A program made the translations under genes and the position numbers. Positions 41,169 through 49,854 of a stretch of DNA of 64,000 bases are shown here, one piece after another; position 1 is the first letter of the stretch, and every line of letters starts with the position of its first letter. The notes beneath the pieces were generated by a model, which was not told the origin of the DNA, ran no database searches, and saw nothing but the letters and a program-made list of their open reading frames with translations. This DNA is from Peredibacter starrii (GTDB lineage Bacteria > Bdellovibrionota > Bacteriovoracia > Bacteriovoracales > Bacteriovoracaceae), in the NCBI RefSeq assembly GCF_034259205.1, contig NZ_CP139487.1, forward strand, positions 3,472,001-3,536,000, written 5' to 3'.

Positions 41169-42509
41169 ATGAAACATTTCATCATCGCTCTCCTTTTGTC
41201 TCTGTTTGTCGTCTCCTGCGGAGGCCCGTCAACTAGCAAAAAAAATCCTATCGAAACGGTGACCTCTACCAGTTATTCGAATGCTCCAATTTTTCTCAAG
41301 AGTCAGGATGTTGAATGTTATTCAAGAAACTTTTCCGGGCCCGTGGAGTTTGGTCTTCATTTATTTTTAAATGGTCAAGAAACGTTTGAGACAAAGAGCT
41401 TTGATGGCCTCATTAATCAATCAACTCTCCAGAACGGAGAAATTATTTCAAACGCTGTTTATGGCGAAAGAGTTGAGATCATTCGCTCTCCTGTCCAGCG
41501 CTATATCGGTATTGCTGCACCAAAAAGGATTTCACTTTGTGCAGATCTTGATCAGTACGAAAGAGGCTCTGTAGAAAGTGCTGCACTCAATGCGGCCTAC
41601 TTCATTGCTAAGACGAACACTACGTTCAAGTCAGCGGTAAGTAATATCAAAATCAGACCAATTACTCTGAACATTTCTCCTTCCATCCTTCAGTCCAACA
41701 TCATTCTGAATCAGAAGGGCGAAAGAGTTAAAGAAAGTAGTTATTGGACTGACAATGCTCTCTACTCACCTGTGAATGAAAGAATTACTTTTCTACCTCA
41801 TAGTCAGGAACTGCGACAGTTGGGACTTACAGTAAATTTCTGGGAAGTTCCTATGATTGCGTCCCATGAGTATGGCCACCATATTTATCAGGCGATCTTC
41901 CCTTATCAAAATAATCTCTCGATTGGATGCTTTGATCATTTAAAGAAAACAGAAACCAAAAATAAAACATTTGGATTTCGCTCAGTCGAAATCGACGATG
42001 TTGTAACGGCCTACAACGAGGCCTTCGCCGATTTAATTTCCTACTACACTCTCGGAGAGAATGAACGTGGGGTAAAAGGAATTAAATGTCTTGAAGTGAC
42101 ACGTGATGTGGGGTCCAACACTTTGATTGATGGGAAATCGAAAGTCCTTTCTAAAAGTGTGGTGAACACCTTCTTTTCTTTCATCGAGCAATTTAGCAGT
42201 TGTGAGTCACCATCCTTTCAAGAAGTTCACATCTTAGGAGCATCATTAGCTTACAGCATGGATCAGTTCATGAGTGCGATGACCTCTTCCAAGTCCCAGA
42301 AGCTACAGATTCTGGTGGATTGGGTGAAAGACATGAAGACCAACCATTCAAAGTTGAAGGAACATTATCCGGAAAAATATTTTGAAGAAATGATGTCTCT
42401 ATTCGTTGAAAAGAACCTGCAGAAGTTCAATAATATTGAAGAAGGCTGTGAGGCCGTTAAGACTTACTTACCAGCAATAAACGTAAACAGGTGCTCTCAT
42501 GCAATTTGA
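41169..42509 (+). CDS. Lipoprotein with gluzincin-type metallopeptidase motif
   Basis: 446 residues, lipobox VVSC (Cys17). HEYGH at 233-237 (ASHEYGHHIYQ) and a downstream third-ligand helix NEAFADLISYY with Glu284 and Asp288 give the HExxH...ExxxD pattern of zinc metallopeptidases of the gluzincin type. The protein is therefore likely an outer-membrane or periplasmic protease. No known subfamily recognised. The last 11 nt overlap the MAPEG gene. Confidence 0.8.
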   Translation: MKHFIIALLLSLFVVSCGGPSTSKKNPIETVTSTSYSNAPIFLKSQDVECYSRNFSGPVEFGLHLFLNGQETFETKSFDGLINQSTLQNGEIISNAVYGERVEIIRSPVQRYIGIAAPKRISLCADLDQYERGSVESAALNAAYFIAKTNTTFKSAVSNIKIRPITLNISPSILQSNIILNQKGERVKESSYWTDNALYSPVNERITFLPHSQELRQLGLTVNFWEVPMIASHEYGHHIYQAIFPYQNNLSIGCFDHLKKTETKNKTFGFRSVEIDDVVTAYNEAFADLISYYTLGENERGVKGIKCLEVTRDVGSNTLIDGKSKVLSKSVVNTFFSFIEQFSSCESPSFQEVHILGASLAYSMDQFMSAMTSSKSQKLQILVDWVKDMKTNHSKLKEHYPEKYFEEMMSLFVEKNLQKFNNIEEGCEAVKTYLPAINVNRCSHAI

Positions 42510-42894
42510 ATATCAGGCCCTCGTTCTCATGACAATTTTCTTTTTATTTGCCTGGGTCCCCGCAAGTTTCGGAAAATTACGTGCCTTCGGTCTCGGCTGG
42601 GTCGGCAGTAATCGTGTGCCAGTTAAAGACAAAGAGCTTTCTGCCTGGGCCGCGAGATGTGAGCGGGCCTACAATAATTTGAAAGATTATTATCCTGGTT
42701 TTGCTGTTGCAATTCTTTTACTCGGTCTGACCGATAAATTTGATGAAGGAACAAAAATAGCGGCCGGTGCCTATGTCGTAGCAAGACTGGGTCATTTTCT
42801 GGTTTATGGATTAGGCATCGTTAGTCTCAGAGCTGTAAGTTTTATTACAGGAATTATCGCCAACGTATACCTACTCATCAAAATTCTTATTTAA
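42499..42894 (+). CDS. MAPEG family membrane protein
   Basis: 131 residues, four predicted membrane helices. MAPEG signature region: WAARCERAYNNLKDYYPGFAVAILL, matching the R-x-x-R-A-x-x-N-x-x-E-x-x-P pattern (with Asp for Glu). The family includes glutathione transferases and peroxidases of membranes, but bacterial members are mostly uncharacterised. The start overlaps the metallopeptidase gene by 11 nt; the stop overlaps the convergent gene by 8 nt. Confidence 0.85.
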   Translation: MQFEYQALVLMTIFFLFAWVPASFGKLRAFGLGWVGSNRVPVKDKELSAWAARCERAYNNLKDYYPGFAVAILLLGLTDKFDEGTKIAAGAYVVARLGHFLVYGLGIVSLRAVSFITGIIANVYLLIKILI

Positions 42895-43525
42895 TCGCTT
42901 CTGCCAGGACTTTGTTGATTTCTTCAGCAAGTAAGTGAATGTGGTATCCATCAACAAACCCATGATGGGCCTGCACAGAGAAGGGCATGGAAAGTCTGCC
43001 ATCTGCCAGAGTCGAAAATTTACCCCATGCAATCGAAGGAATATCCGCTGATTTAAAGCGTCCCACTGGATGTTGAATGGAAGTAAAATCCAACCAAGGA
43101 AGACTTGTAATAAAGACATAATCTTTAATATCGCGTGCACTCACATCCGTGGCAGAATGAATGAGCTTAGATGCCTTCATCGATTCATCTTTCGCGGCAA
43201 GGCTTCGACGAATAAATTCTCTAACATCATCACTGAACTCAAAACGAGTGAAGTTAAAAATATTCTCTTCATTTAGGATCGTATAAGAAGGAATTAGACG
43301 ATCTATCTGAATCACTTCCCCATCGTAAATACGATAGCGAAAGTTTTCAACATTCATCAGGGCTTTAAATAAGTAGTAGAGAAAGAAGTGGAACACCGGT
43401 AGGTCTTGCTCTTTACAGTAAGGTCTAAAATCCGGAACTTCTAATCTAAAAGTAAGGTTTAAAAAGGGACTCTCCATACTTTCAAAGAGTTCAAAACGGT
43501 CCCTGCGCTTTTCAAAATTCATCAT
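42887..43525 (-). CDS. Chloramphenicol acetyltransferase-like enzyme (CatA fold)
   Basis: 212 residues, the length of CatA. The catalytic region VQAHHGFVDGYHIHLL near residue 192 matches the CAT HHxxxDGxH motif, and the N-terminal DRFELFESMESPFLNLTF also fits. CAT family members acetylate chloramphenicol, but distant ones act on other small acceptors. Two adjacent ATGs (43525, 43522) are possible; the second overlaps the stop of the upstream 2H gene (ATGATG). Resistance cannot be concluded from sequence. Confidence 0.86.
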   Translation of the reverse strand: MMNFEKRRDRFELFESMESPFLNLTFRLEVPDFRPYCKEQDLPVFHFFLYYLFKALMNVENFRYRIYDGEVIQIDRLIPSYTILNEENIFNFTRFEFSDDVREFIRRSLAAKDESMKASKLIHSATDVSARDIKDYVFITSLPWLDFTSIQHPVGRFKSADIPSIAWGKFSTLADGRLSMPFSVQAHHGFVDGYHIHLLAEEINKVLAEAIK

Positions 43526-44118
43526 AAAATATCAATATCGGCCATGCAGGATTTATCGTTCTTAATTACTCCATCTGCTTCATGAAGATCACGAGTCGTA
43601 AATCCAAGTGTAATATGCGGGAAGAAATGTTCGGCCATAAAAGAGCCTTGAGTTCCCCCTCTTGTTTCAAATAATTTTTGAACCTTCTTTCTAATCTGAA
43701 GTAGGTCCATCGAATTCACCACGATGAAATACGTTTCATCGTTTTTGAGAGCTCCCTTACCAAGGCAAATGACCTTGAAAGTAGAACTCTGAATGCTGCT
43801 TTTTACAGCAATCTCATTGATCTCTTTCATTGAGACCTTGCTTTTTAAGACCTCAAAATACTCAACTGGTGTAATCACTGTGATGTGAGCTTCACCTCGA
43901 GTCTTAAGCTCTTTACGTTCGCTTTTTACGACACTCTTAAAGAGCTCTTTCACCGGAGCGTAACGAACATCCATCGATAGATAAGAATCGAAAGCACCAT
44001 TTCCTTCATGCTTTATAAAGGCCAAATCAGCGTTGTTGTAGACGGTCTTAGATAAACTAAAAGCGAACGAGCTTAAGCTGAATAACAGACCCAGAAATGG
44101 CAGAAGGAATTTAAGCAT
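43522..44118 (-). CDS. Exported 2H phosphoesterase-like protein
   Basis: 198 residues with signal peptide (about 1-19). Two H-x-T motifs, H78-I-T80 (EAHITVITP) and H168-I-T170 (FPHITLGFT), about 90 residues apart, are the hallmark of the 2H phosphoesterase fold that acts on 2',3'-cyclic nucleotides or cyclic phosphodiesters. Most members are cytosolic RNA-processing enzymes; this one seems exported. Coupled to the CAT-like gene by a 4-nt overlap. Confidence 0.78.
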   Translation of the reverse strand: MLKFLLPFLGLLFSLSSFAFSLSKTVYNNADLAFIKHEGNGAFDSYLSMDVRYAPVKELFKSVVKSERKELKTRGEAHITVITPVEYFEVLKSKVSMKEINEIAVKSSIQSSTFKVICLGKGALKNDETYFIVVNSMDLLQIRKKVQKLFETRGGTQGSFMAEHFFPHITLGFTTRDLHEADGVIKNDKSCMADIDIL

Positions 44119-44168
44119 CTCCCAGAATTACTATAGCTCTCCGGGCCATGTCCATTGGATTTCGGATT

Positions 44169-44735
44169 TTATGTACTCGAATCGACCAGATTTTGTTCTA
44201 TTCCAATCATGACTCCGGGCAGCCCTTTTTTATGGAGAATATAGACGGGGACGGGTAAAGGTCTGCGGGAAGTATCTGTTTCAGAAGAGGCAAATGTCCA
44301 AATAGACGGATGAAAATGCTCATGGCCCACAAGATCTTTTCCGCCCTGAATCTGGGCGACTACGCACCCTTTGCCGCCTGGAATATAATGACATGCCACG
44401 ATTTCTCCGCGGATAAATTCAAAACCTGTTGGATCTTTCAAATACTGACGAATGGGATGAAGACGAACTTCTTTAACCAGCACTTGAGCAAAGTAAAAGA
44501 ACAGGAAACCAAGAATTAAAACGGCCCCGGCCCCAGCAAAAAGAGGCATACGCCCCGGCTCTTTTTCCATGGCCACTCCAATCATGAAGAGGCCAGTGGA
44601 GACCGCAACAAAACCCGCAAGATTAAAGCCCAGAACAGCGGGCCAATCACCAACGCTTAAGAGTTTTTTTATCCGTGCCTGGTCTTTGAGTTCAGATTCA
44701 TTTTGAATGATTAAATTTTTCCAAGAACGATACAC
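44169..44735 (-). CDS. Two-helix membrane protein of unknown function (GTG start)
   Basis: 188 residues. Membrane segments at about 33-53 and 65-88, then a C-terminal beta-rich domain of 95 residues (about 94-188) with a cysteine pair region (VACHYIPGGKGCVVAQI). The GTG start is immediately after the globin TAA (TAAGTG), with GGAGG 5 nt upstream. Functional link to the globin is plausible but unproven. Confidence 0.6.
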   Translation of the reverse strand: MYRSWKNLIIQNESELKDQARIKKLLSVGDWPAVLGFNLAGFVAVSTGLFMIGVAMEKEPGRMPLFAGAGAVLILGFLFFYFAQVLVKEVRLHPIRQYLKDPTGFEFIRGEIVACHYIPGGKGCVVAQIQGGKDLVGHEHFHPSIWTFASSETDTSRRPLPVPVYILHKKGLPGVMIGIEQNLVDSST

Positions 44736-45188
44736 TTAGGCCTCCGGTTTGGCCGGAAGAAAATATTGGCTGATCATGAAACTCACTGGATAGAAAACGA
44801 CCTCACGCCAATAGAATGCCAGATCATTATACCACTGAGTATCGTGTTTCTTCACTGTCATCACCAGGGCATCAATCCAATAGTAATAGTCATGCGGATA
44901 AATATTCATATTATCTTTGGCGTGACTCTGAGAAAGTCTCAGCACCTGAGCACGTGCATTGGTATTTGAGTTGTCTAAAAAATCTAGGATATACTTAAGT
45001 CCCGCCATCAATGCTTTTTCTTGATGTTCAAAATCAGTATTCTCAAAGTACTTTTTAATTTTAGGACTCAAAAAGAAAAGATGCTGATAAAAATCGCGCG
45101 CAAAAAGTGGTGTATCGGCCGATCGATTATACGATGCCCTAACAAGAGTAACTTTTTCTTCCCAAGTTTTCTTTCTTTCACGTGCCAT
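44736..45188 (-). CDS. Single-domain globin
   Basis: 150 residues. Globin helix pattern: FYQHLFFLSPKIKKYF (helices B-C, with the conserved Phe), HQEKALMAGLKYILDFL (E helix, distal His55/Gln56), QSHAKDNM with probable proximal His89, and a long C-terminal helix (YWREVVFYPVSFMISQYF). Likely haem protein for oxygen or nitric oxide handling or sensing. First of a pair with the membrane protein at 44169. Confidence 0.85.
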   Translation of the reverse strand: MARERKKTWEEKVTLVRASYNRSADTPLFARDFYQHLFFLSPKIKKYFENTDFEHQEKALMAGLKYILDFLDNSNTNARAQVLRLSQSHAKDNMNIYPHDYYYWIDALVMTVKKHDTQWYNDLAFYWREVVFYPVSFMISQYFLPAKPEA

Positions 45189-45330
45189 AGTGCTCTAATA
45201 TTAACAGATTTTAAGAATTTACCATCAGGAAATTTCCTGATCTAAATCATCTTGTCTAGTTTAATGGAGGATTCCTTAAATTCGAATTTCGGGGCGTTAA
45301 TGCCAGAATAGGATGAGTATAGGAGGTTCC

Positions 45331-45678
45331 ATGGTAACTTCAGCTGGAATTGAAACTCAAAGAATTGATGAACGCGTGCAAGTGTTTCTTGATGGTGTGA
45401 TGATTGCCGACTCCATCAATGCGATTAAACTTCTCGAACCGGGCCATGAACCGGTCTATTACATTCCGAAAAACGATCTCCATGAAATTGATCTTGCGAA
45501 ATTTGACGACTATCACTGCCCATTTAAAGGTGAGGCTGAACTCCTGACTGTGAAGCAAGGAAGTAAGCAGTTCGAAAATGTGGCCTGGTCTTATGAAGAG
45601 CCTTTCGATGAGTTAAGTGAGCTCAAAGGCCGTGTGGCTTTTTATGAAGATAAAGTGGATCAGATAAGAGTCATGTAA
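45331..45678 (+). CDS. DUF427 domain protein
   Basis: 115 residues from the ATG at 45331 (AGGAGG 4 nt upstream; the frame extends to 45313). DUF427 features: RVQVFLDGVMIADSINAIKLLEPGHEPVYYIPKND in two parts, CPFKGEA, and AWSYEEPFDELSELKGRVAFY, all typical of this small beta-barrel family. Function unknown for the family. The stop abuts that of the convergent receptor gene (TAATTA). Confidence 0.9.
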   Translation: MVTSAGIETQRIDERVQVFLDGVMIADSINAIKLLEPGHEPVYYIPKNDLHEIDLAKFDDYHCPFKGEAELLTVKQGSKQFENVAWSYEEPFDELSELKGRVAFYEDKVDQIRVM

Positions 45679-47793
45679 TTAGAAAAACTCTAGATTCAAG
45701 GCCATGTTTACACTTCTCCCCATTCCCGCCACGGCCGTGCGAGATTCAGGAGAATGATTAACAAGATCAATTCCTCCCAGAGGTAAAGCATAGTTGTGAT
45801 CTAAAAGATTACTGATCGAGAGATCAAGACGAGCGAGCTTGGAGAATTGATAGCTTGTTCCTAAATCCAGAAGCGCATATCCTGGAGTCACCGGCTCAGT
45901 TCGTAGTTCATTCACTTGGGATTTTTTATCCACCATCGTGACACCAAAATCACTTACCCATTTTCCAAAAGCATACTGAACGGCAACCTTTCCGTTCAAG
46001 GGCATCAAGTGATAAAGATCGGCCCTACCATCTTTACGGTATCCGCGAGTATAACTTCCAGTGGCCTTAAGACTTAGATTCGCTGTGATTTTCACTTTTC
46101 CGGAAGCGTCTGCACCAAAAATCACAGCATCATGGTTGGCGAAACGAAGAAAGTTATTTCCATTCGCCGAACCAATAAAATCAGCATCAATAAAGTTTTT
46201 GATGTCTGAGTAATAAGGAGTAAAACGAAGCTCCCACTCTTTTGAGGCCTCATCATGAGCGACCAGGCTTGCACTTACTTTATGGGCAACTTCAGGTTTT
46301 AGATTAATGTCCCCCACATAACCATTTCCATCACCGAACCAGTTAATCATGAGCATATCCATCGAAGCACTCATGGATTCCATGTCCATAGGATCAGTCG
46401 GGTCAGTTACTGTTCCGGCCCAAGCGTAACGTTCATACAAATTAGGAGATCTGGTTTTTCTACCAAGGCCAAATTCAAAATCAGTGTGCTCATCCATTTT
46501 TAATTTGGAAGCAAGAGTCACATCATAGTTATGATCACGTTTCTTGTGAGATTTAGCATTAAAGGCGGCGGCATCCGCCGGCAAGTTATCAGTCTCGTTA
46601 TATCCATGAACATCATCCGTATCCATCGAAACGATGTCTGTTCTGAAACCCAGGTTGGTTGAAAACGTTGAACTCCAGTCAGAATCTGTCTCAACAAAAA
46701 GTCCTAAACGATCTCGCTTACCATTATTGATACTTTGAAAGTCACCTGGTCCCATAATGACTGTGAGATCTTCAATGCCTGGCCACCAATCATCTAATCG
46801 GTATCGATCGTAATCACTACCAACTGTTAAAAGATGATCGGCACTGAGCGAATAGCTTGCCTTAACATTGAAGCCTGCTTCCTCTGAGCGAGTCTTCATC
46901 GGCATCTCCCCTCCTCGCTCAGAACTCAGCATATCCATTTCATGATCTGTCTTCTGATAAAAGAAGGTCGAATCGACAATGGCACTGCCTAAATTACCTT
47001 TGTAATTGAGATTGGCCATATTGGAGACGTTATTCACCATATCCATACGTTGATTGATAAAACCTTCGTAAGGAACAACTGCGCGAGTCAGTTTCAATGA
47101 GAGAACACCATCATCTAGCTTTCGCCCGAGATTCAAGGTCTGATTATTTTGATTAAAGAGAGTCGACTTAAGTCTGTTCCCTTCACCATCCCGATAGTTA
47201 TTGGCATGCTCATCAAAGCCAGAATAGCCAATGTAGTTTTTCTTCGTAGCAATGGCGTATTGAAAAGAAGCGCCCTGATTCTCATTGTTGCTTTTGAAAT
47301 AACTTCGAATATTGAGACGTTGTTTGATAACTTCATCACTCTCAGCAAATACCAGGTCACCTGAACGTACAACAATTGATCCGGCTAAACTGTCGCCACC
47401 AGCGCTCACTGGCGTGATACCGGCCATCACTTCAAGTGAAGTGATTTTGGAAGGATCAATGTAAGACATCGCGGGATTCATGTGATTAGGACAAGAAGAA
47501 GTCGCAGTGGCCCCATCAATTTTGATATTGATGCGATCATCGGCCATCCCCTGGATCACAGGAAGAGATGAAAGCCCCCCACCTTTTTGGATAGAGACTC
47601 CCGGAATCATGTCTAGTAGTGCTGCCGAATCTCCGCCGATATTTTGCGAAGACTCATTAGGAGTAATTTTTGATGGTTTAGATAAAGGCGCCTCAACCTC
47701 AATTTCATCAAGATTCTGAGCAGCAATCGCTTCCCCTAAATAAAGGGTGAGAAATGTCAGGGAAATGAGTCGGAGGGACAAACTAAATATCAT
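45679..47793 (-). CDS. TonB-dependent outer-membrane receptor, copper-type (OprC/NosA-like)
   Basis: 704 residues: signal peptide (about 1-25), TonB-box region IEVEAP, plug domain to about residue 150, then a 22-strand barrel ending with aromatic Phe. In the plug, TSSCPNHMNPAMSYIDPS contains C101-x3-M105; in an early barrel loop TDHEMDMLSS has H284-x-M286. Pseudomonas OprC binds copper with the same CxxxM plus HxM pair at nearly the same separation. Methionine-rich stretches (MDMESMSASMDML) add to this. Likely imports copper. Divergent neighbour is a Met/His exported protein. Confidence 0.88.
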   Translation of the reverse strand: MIFSLSLRLISLTFLTLYLGEAIAAQNLDEIEVEAPLSKPSKITPNESSQNIGGDSAALLDMIPGVSIQKGGGLSSLPVIQGMADDRINIKIDGATATSSCPNHMNPAMSYIDPSKITSLEVMAGITPVSAGGDSLAGSIVVRSGDLVFAESDEVIKQRLNIRSYFKSNNENQGASFQYAIATKKNYIGYSGFDEHANNYRDGEGNRLKSTLFNQNNQTLNLGRKLDDGVLSLKLTRAVVPYEGFINQRMDMVNNVSNMANLNYKGNLGSAIVDSTFFYQKTDHEMDMLSSERGGEMPMKTRSEEAGFNVKASYSLSADHLLTVGSDYDRYRLDDWWPGIEDLTVIMGPGDFQSINNGKRDRLGLFVETDSDWSSTFSTNLGFRTDIVSMDTDDVHGYNETDNLPADAAAFNAKSHKKRDHNYDVTLASKLKMDEHTDFEFGLGRKTRSPNLYERYAWAGTVTDPTDPMDMESMSASMDMLMINWFGDGNGYVGDINLKPEVAHKVSASLVAHDEASKEWELRFTPYYSDIKNFIDADFIGSANGNNFLRFANHDAVIFGADASGKVKITANLSLKATGSYTRGYRKDGRADLYHLMPLNGKVAVQYAFGKWVSDFGVTMVDKKSQVNELRTEPVTPGYALLDLGTSYQFSKLARLDLSISNLLDHNYALPLGGIDLVNHSPESRTAVAGMGRSVNMALNLEFF

Positions 47794-47829
47794 AAAAGTT
47801 ACAAGTTTTTATCTCACGTAGGACTTGAA

Positions 47830-47858
47830 TTGTCCCCTAACAAAATGTGTGTTAAAAG
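47830..47858 (+). promoter_or_regulatory. Candidate promoter for the exported MGHG protein
   Basis: TTGTCC (47830-47835), 17-nt spacer, TAAAAG (47853-47858), 26 nt before the ATG at 47885, which has GAGGAG as ribosome site. The 91-nt gap is shared with the divergent receptor. Confidence 0.4.
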
Positions 47859-47884
47859 ATGACCATTAATCCTGAGGAGCCACT

Positions 47885-48271
47885 ATGAAACAAGTTCTAT
47901 TTTCTCTCGTTCTTGCCATGGCCGCAATTCCTGCTCTAGCTTGTGATTTATACTTTAAAAGCGAAGACGTATGTCTAAATGTGAAGTGGGAAGTACTTCC
48001 TCCTGCACGCGCTAACGGTACAATGCTTTTAACTTTCACTGACGCTAAAGATGCTGGTCGTGTTGTTACACCTAAATACACGCCAAATGTGATCCTTTGG
48101 ATGACAAGCATGGGTCACGGCTCTAAGCCAGTGACATTAAACTTCGTAGAAGAAGGTAAATTCCGCTCTACGAATGTATTTTTCGTGATGGGTGGTCCTT
48201 GGGACATCAAGTTCCAACTGAAAGACGGCAATAATGTTGTTGAGGAAGTTGTTCAAAAAATTAAGATCTAA
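47885..48271 (+). CDS. Exported FixH/YtkA-like protein, possible copper-handling partner
   Basis: 128 residues with signal peptide ending ALA (about 1-18). VILWMTSMGHGSKPVTLNF and VFFVMGGPWDIKFQL form a beta-sandwich pattern seen in FixH/YtkA-like periplasmic domains, with Met and His placed for metal binding. Two cysteines near the N-terminus (ACDL, VCLN). Divergent from the copper-type TonB receptor, suggesting a shared role. An extra or alternative role in cytochrome oxidase assembly is possible. Confidence 0.72.
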   Translation: MKQVLFSLVLAMAAIPALACDLYFKSEDVCLNVKWEVLPPARANGTMLLTFTDAKDAGRVVTPKYTPNVILWMTSMGHGSKPVTLNFVEEGKFRSTNVFFVMGGPWDIKFQLKDGNNVVEEVVQKIKI

Positions 48272-48275
48272 CAGA

Positions 48276-48303
48276 AAGGGTCCAAAATCGGGCCCTTCTT
48301 TTT
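48276..48303 (+). terminator. Rho-independent terminator
   Basis: AAGGGTCC (48276-48283), 6-nt loop, GGGCCCTT (48290-48297), one G-T pair, then CTTTTT. Confidence 0.75.
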
Positions 48304-48419
48304 ATAAACCATTAAAATCACTACTACCTGTTAGATTCCTAACACTCAGTAAATAGTTACCAATCCGCCTAAGCTGCTGCCTTTGATTGATAGAATGCCA
48401 AAATATCAAAGGGACTATT

Positions 48420-49595
48420 ATGCAGCTTAAATCTCATTCACTTTTGGCCATCCTCACACTTCTTACCTTGGTTTCCTGCGGGAAGAAAGCTGATGGGACG
48501 GCAGATGAGATAACTTCCGGTGCTACCGTTTTCGGTCCTGATGATCGCATCGCCTTAAATGCTCAAACAAAAATTGAACGCGCGATTGGACAACTCAAGG
48601 GGAAATATCCTTCTTCGGAAAAAGCACAATACTCTTCATGTTCCGCAACCGTCCTCTCAGGCGATTACCTTATCACTGCGGCCCATTGTGTACTGAATAA
48701 TAAAGGCGAAAGACCGACAGAACTTTATTTCTACCCGCAAATCAAAGGTAACGTTACCTACCCTCATGGACGTTACCGTGCCACTGACATCTACTACCCT
48801 GCCAAATATCAAGCGAATCAAAAAACTCTCAAAGATTTTGAGTACGATATGGCGATCATTAAGGTCGATAAAAATGGCAATGGAAACGCGCTCGAAGATA
48901 AAGTCACAGGTTTAGGACTTGATGCTTTGCTTGTCATGGATCAAGGAACTCCTGGGGCCTCTTCAACTATGGGCTATCCAGGAGATAAACCAGCTTCTGT
49001 GCCTTTTAAGCAAGCAAGTTGTTCTCATACTATCTACAATAAACTTCAATTCAAAACCGATTGCGACATTTTCAGAGGTCAGAGCGGTTCTTCTTTTTTC
49101 CACACCGATCCTAAAACCAAGGTTACGTCACTGATCGGAATCGTAGTGGCCGAAACTTCAGAGTACAACGTCATCGCTAGAATGACGGACACGAGATTAC
49201 AAATCATTGAGAGCATCATTAATGAGAATTTTTCTCCTAATGGAAATAGTGGCGAAAGATGGAATCATGAGAGCTTGTCCCGCGCAGATCAAATCAGCAT
49301 CCTGGTTCACAACAAATGTAAAAACGAAATCCTGGTTGCTTATTCAGTCATGAAATCGGATGGAACGTGGATGACCGAAGGCTTTTTTTCCATCCGTACT
49401 GGCCAAACAATGCAGGTAGCACAGACTCAAAACGGTACCTACTACTTATCGTCAATGTTCAAGACCAGCAAACAAGCCGTTATTCAAGGCAAAGAGAAAA
49501 TAGCAATCCCAGGCAGTGGAAGCCATTTCTTCGAACGCTTTAACAAAGGAAGTTATGGTGATGCTCTCCACACTGTTTCTCAGTGTGATGGATAA
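48420..49595 (+). CDS. Trypsin-like serine protease lipoprotein with extra C-terminal domain
   Basis: 391 residues from the ATG at 48420 (AAGGGA upstream; the frame extends to 48387). Lipobox LVSC (Cys20). Catalytic triad: His89 in ITAAHC, Asp143 in FEYDMAIIK, Ser222 in GQSGSS (Gln and Ser replace the usual Asp and second Gly). A calcium-loop-like DKNGNGN (150-156) follows Asp143. The C-terminal 110 residues (about 285-391; ISILVHNKCKNEILVAYSV, then TWMTEGFFSIRTGQ) resemble DUF1036-like beta domains. Exported protease, probably on the outer membrane. Confidence 0.87.
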   Translation: MQLKSHSLLAILTLLTLVSCGKKADGTADEITSGATVFGPDDRIALNAQTKIERAIGQLKGKYPSSEKAQYSSCSATVLSGDYLITAAHCVLNNKGERPTELYFYPQIKGNVTYPHGRYRATDIYYPAKYQANQKTLKDFEYDMAIIKVDKNGNGNALEDKVTGLGLDALLVMDQGTPGASSTMGYPGDKPASVPFKQASCSHTIYNKLQFKTDCDIFRGQSGSSFFHTDPKTKVTSLIGIVVAETSEYNVIARMTDTRLQIIESIINENFSPNGNSGERWNHESLSRADQISILVHNKCKNEILVAYSVMKSDGTWMTEGFFSIRTGQTMQVAQTQNGTYYLSSMFKTSKQAVIQGKEKIAIPGSGSHFFERFNKGSYGDALHTVSQCDG

Positions 49596-49624
49596 AATCA
49601 AAATTCAAATTGATGTGTAGAAAT

Positions 49625-49656
49625 AAAAAAGCCTCAGATTTCTCTGAGGCTTTTTT
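49625..49656. terminator. Bidirectional Rho-independent terminator
   Basis: A6, GCCTCAGA (49631-49638), 4-nt loop, TCTGAGGC (49643-49650), T6. Ends both the protease gene and tRNA-Phe on the opposite strand, and touches the tRNA 3' CCA. Confidence 0.9.
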
Positions 49657-49731
49657 GGTGCCCGGTGCCGGAATCGAACCAGCGACACAAGGATTTTCAG
49701 TCCTTTGCTCTACCAACTGAGCTAACCGGGC
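49656..49731 (-). tRNA. tRNA-Phe (anticodon GAA), CCA encoded
   Basis: On the minus strand the 7-bp acceptor stem GCCCGGT/ACCGGGC, the D-arm (GCTCAGTTGG), anticodon loop CTGAAAA with GAA, and T-arm GGTTCGATTCC are complete. Mature body 49659-49731 plus encoded CCA at 49656-49658. Confidence 0.97.
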
Positions 49732-49854
49732 ATATCGGATTACTTAAAGTATTGGTCTTCTAAAAAAGAGAACTCTAAGTTAATGTGACTAAGCTTTTTC
49801 GTCAATCAATATATTGCGAAAATTTTAAGTTATTGTGCGCGTCAAGGTAGGAAT

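Noticed and set aside
42887-43525. Chloramphenicol resistance determinant
   Set aside because: Family-level match only; many CAT-like proteins act on other acceptors, and no mobile or resistance context is present.
49725-49745. Sigma-28-like ATCCGATA on the minus strand before tRNA-Phe
   Set aside because: It touches the tRNA 5' end, so transcription would start inside the tRNA; the -35 half is not matched.
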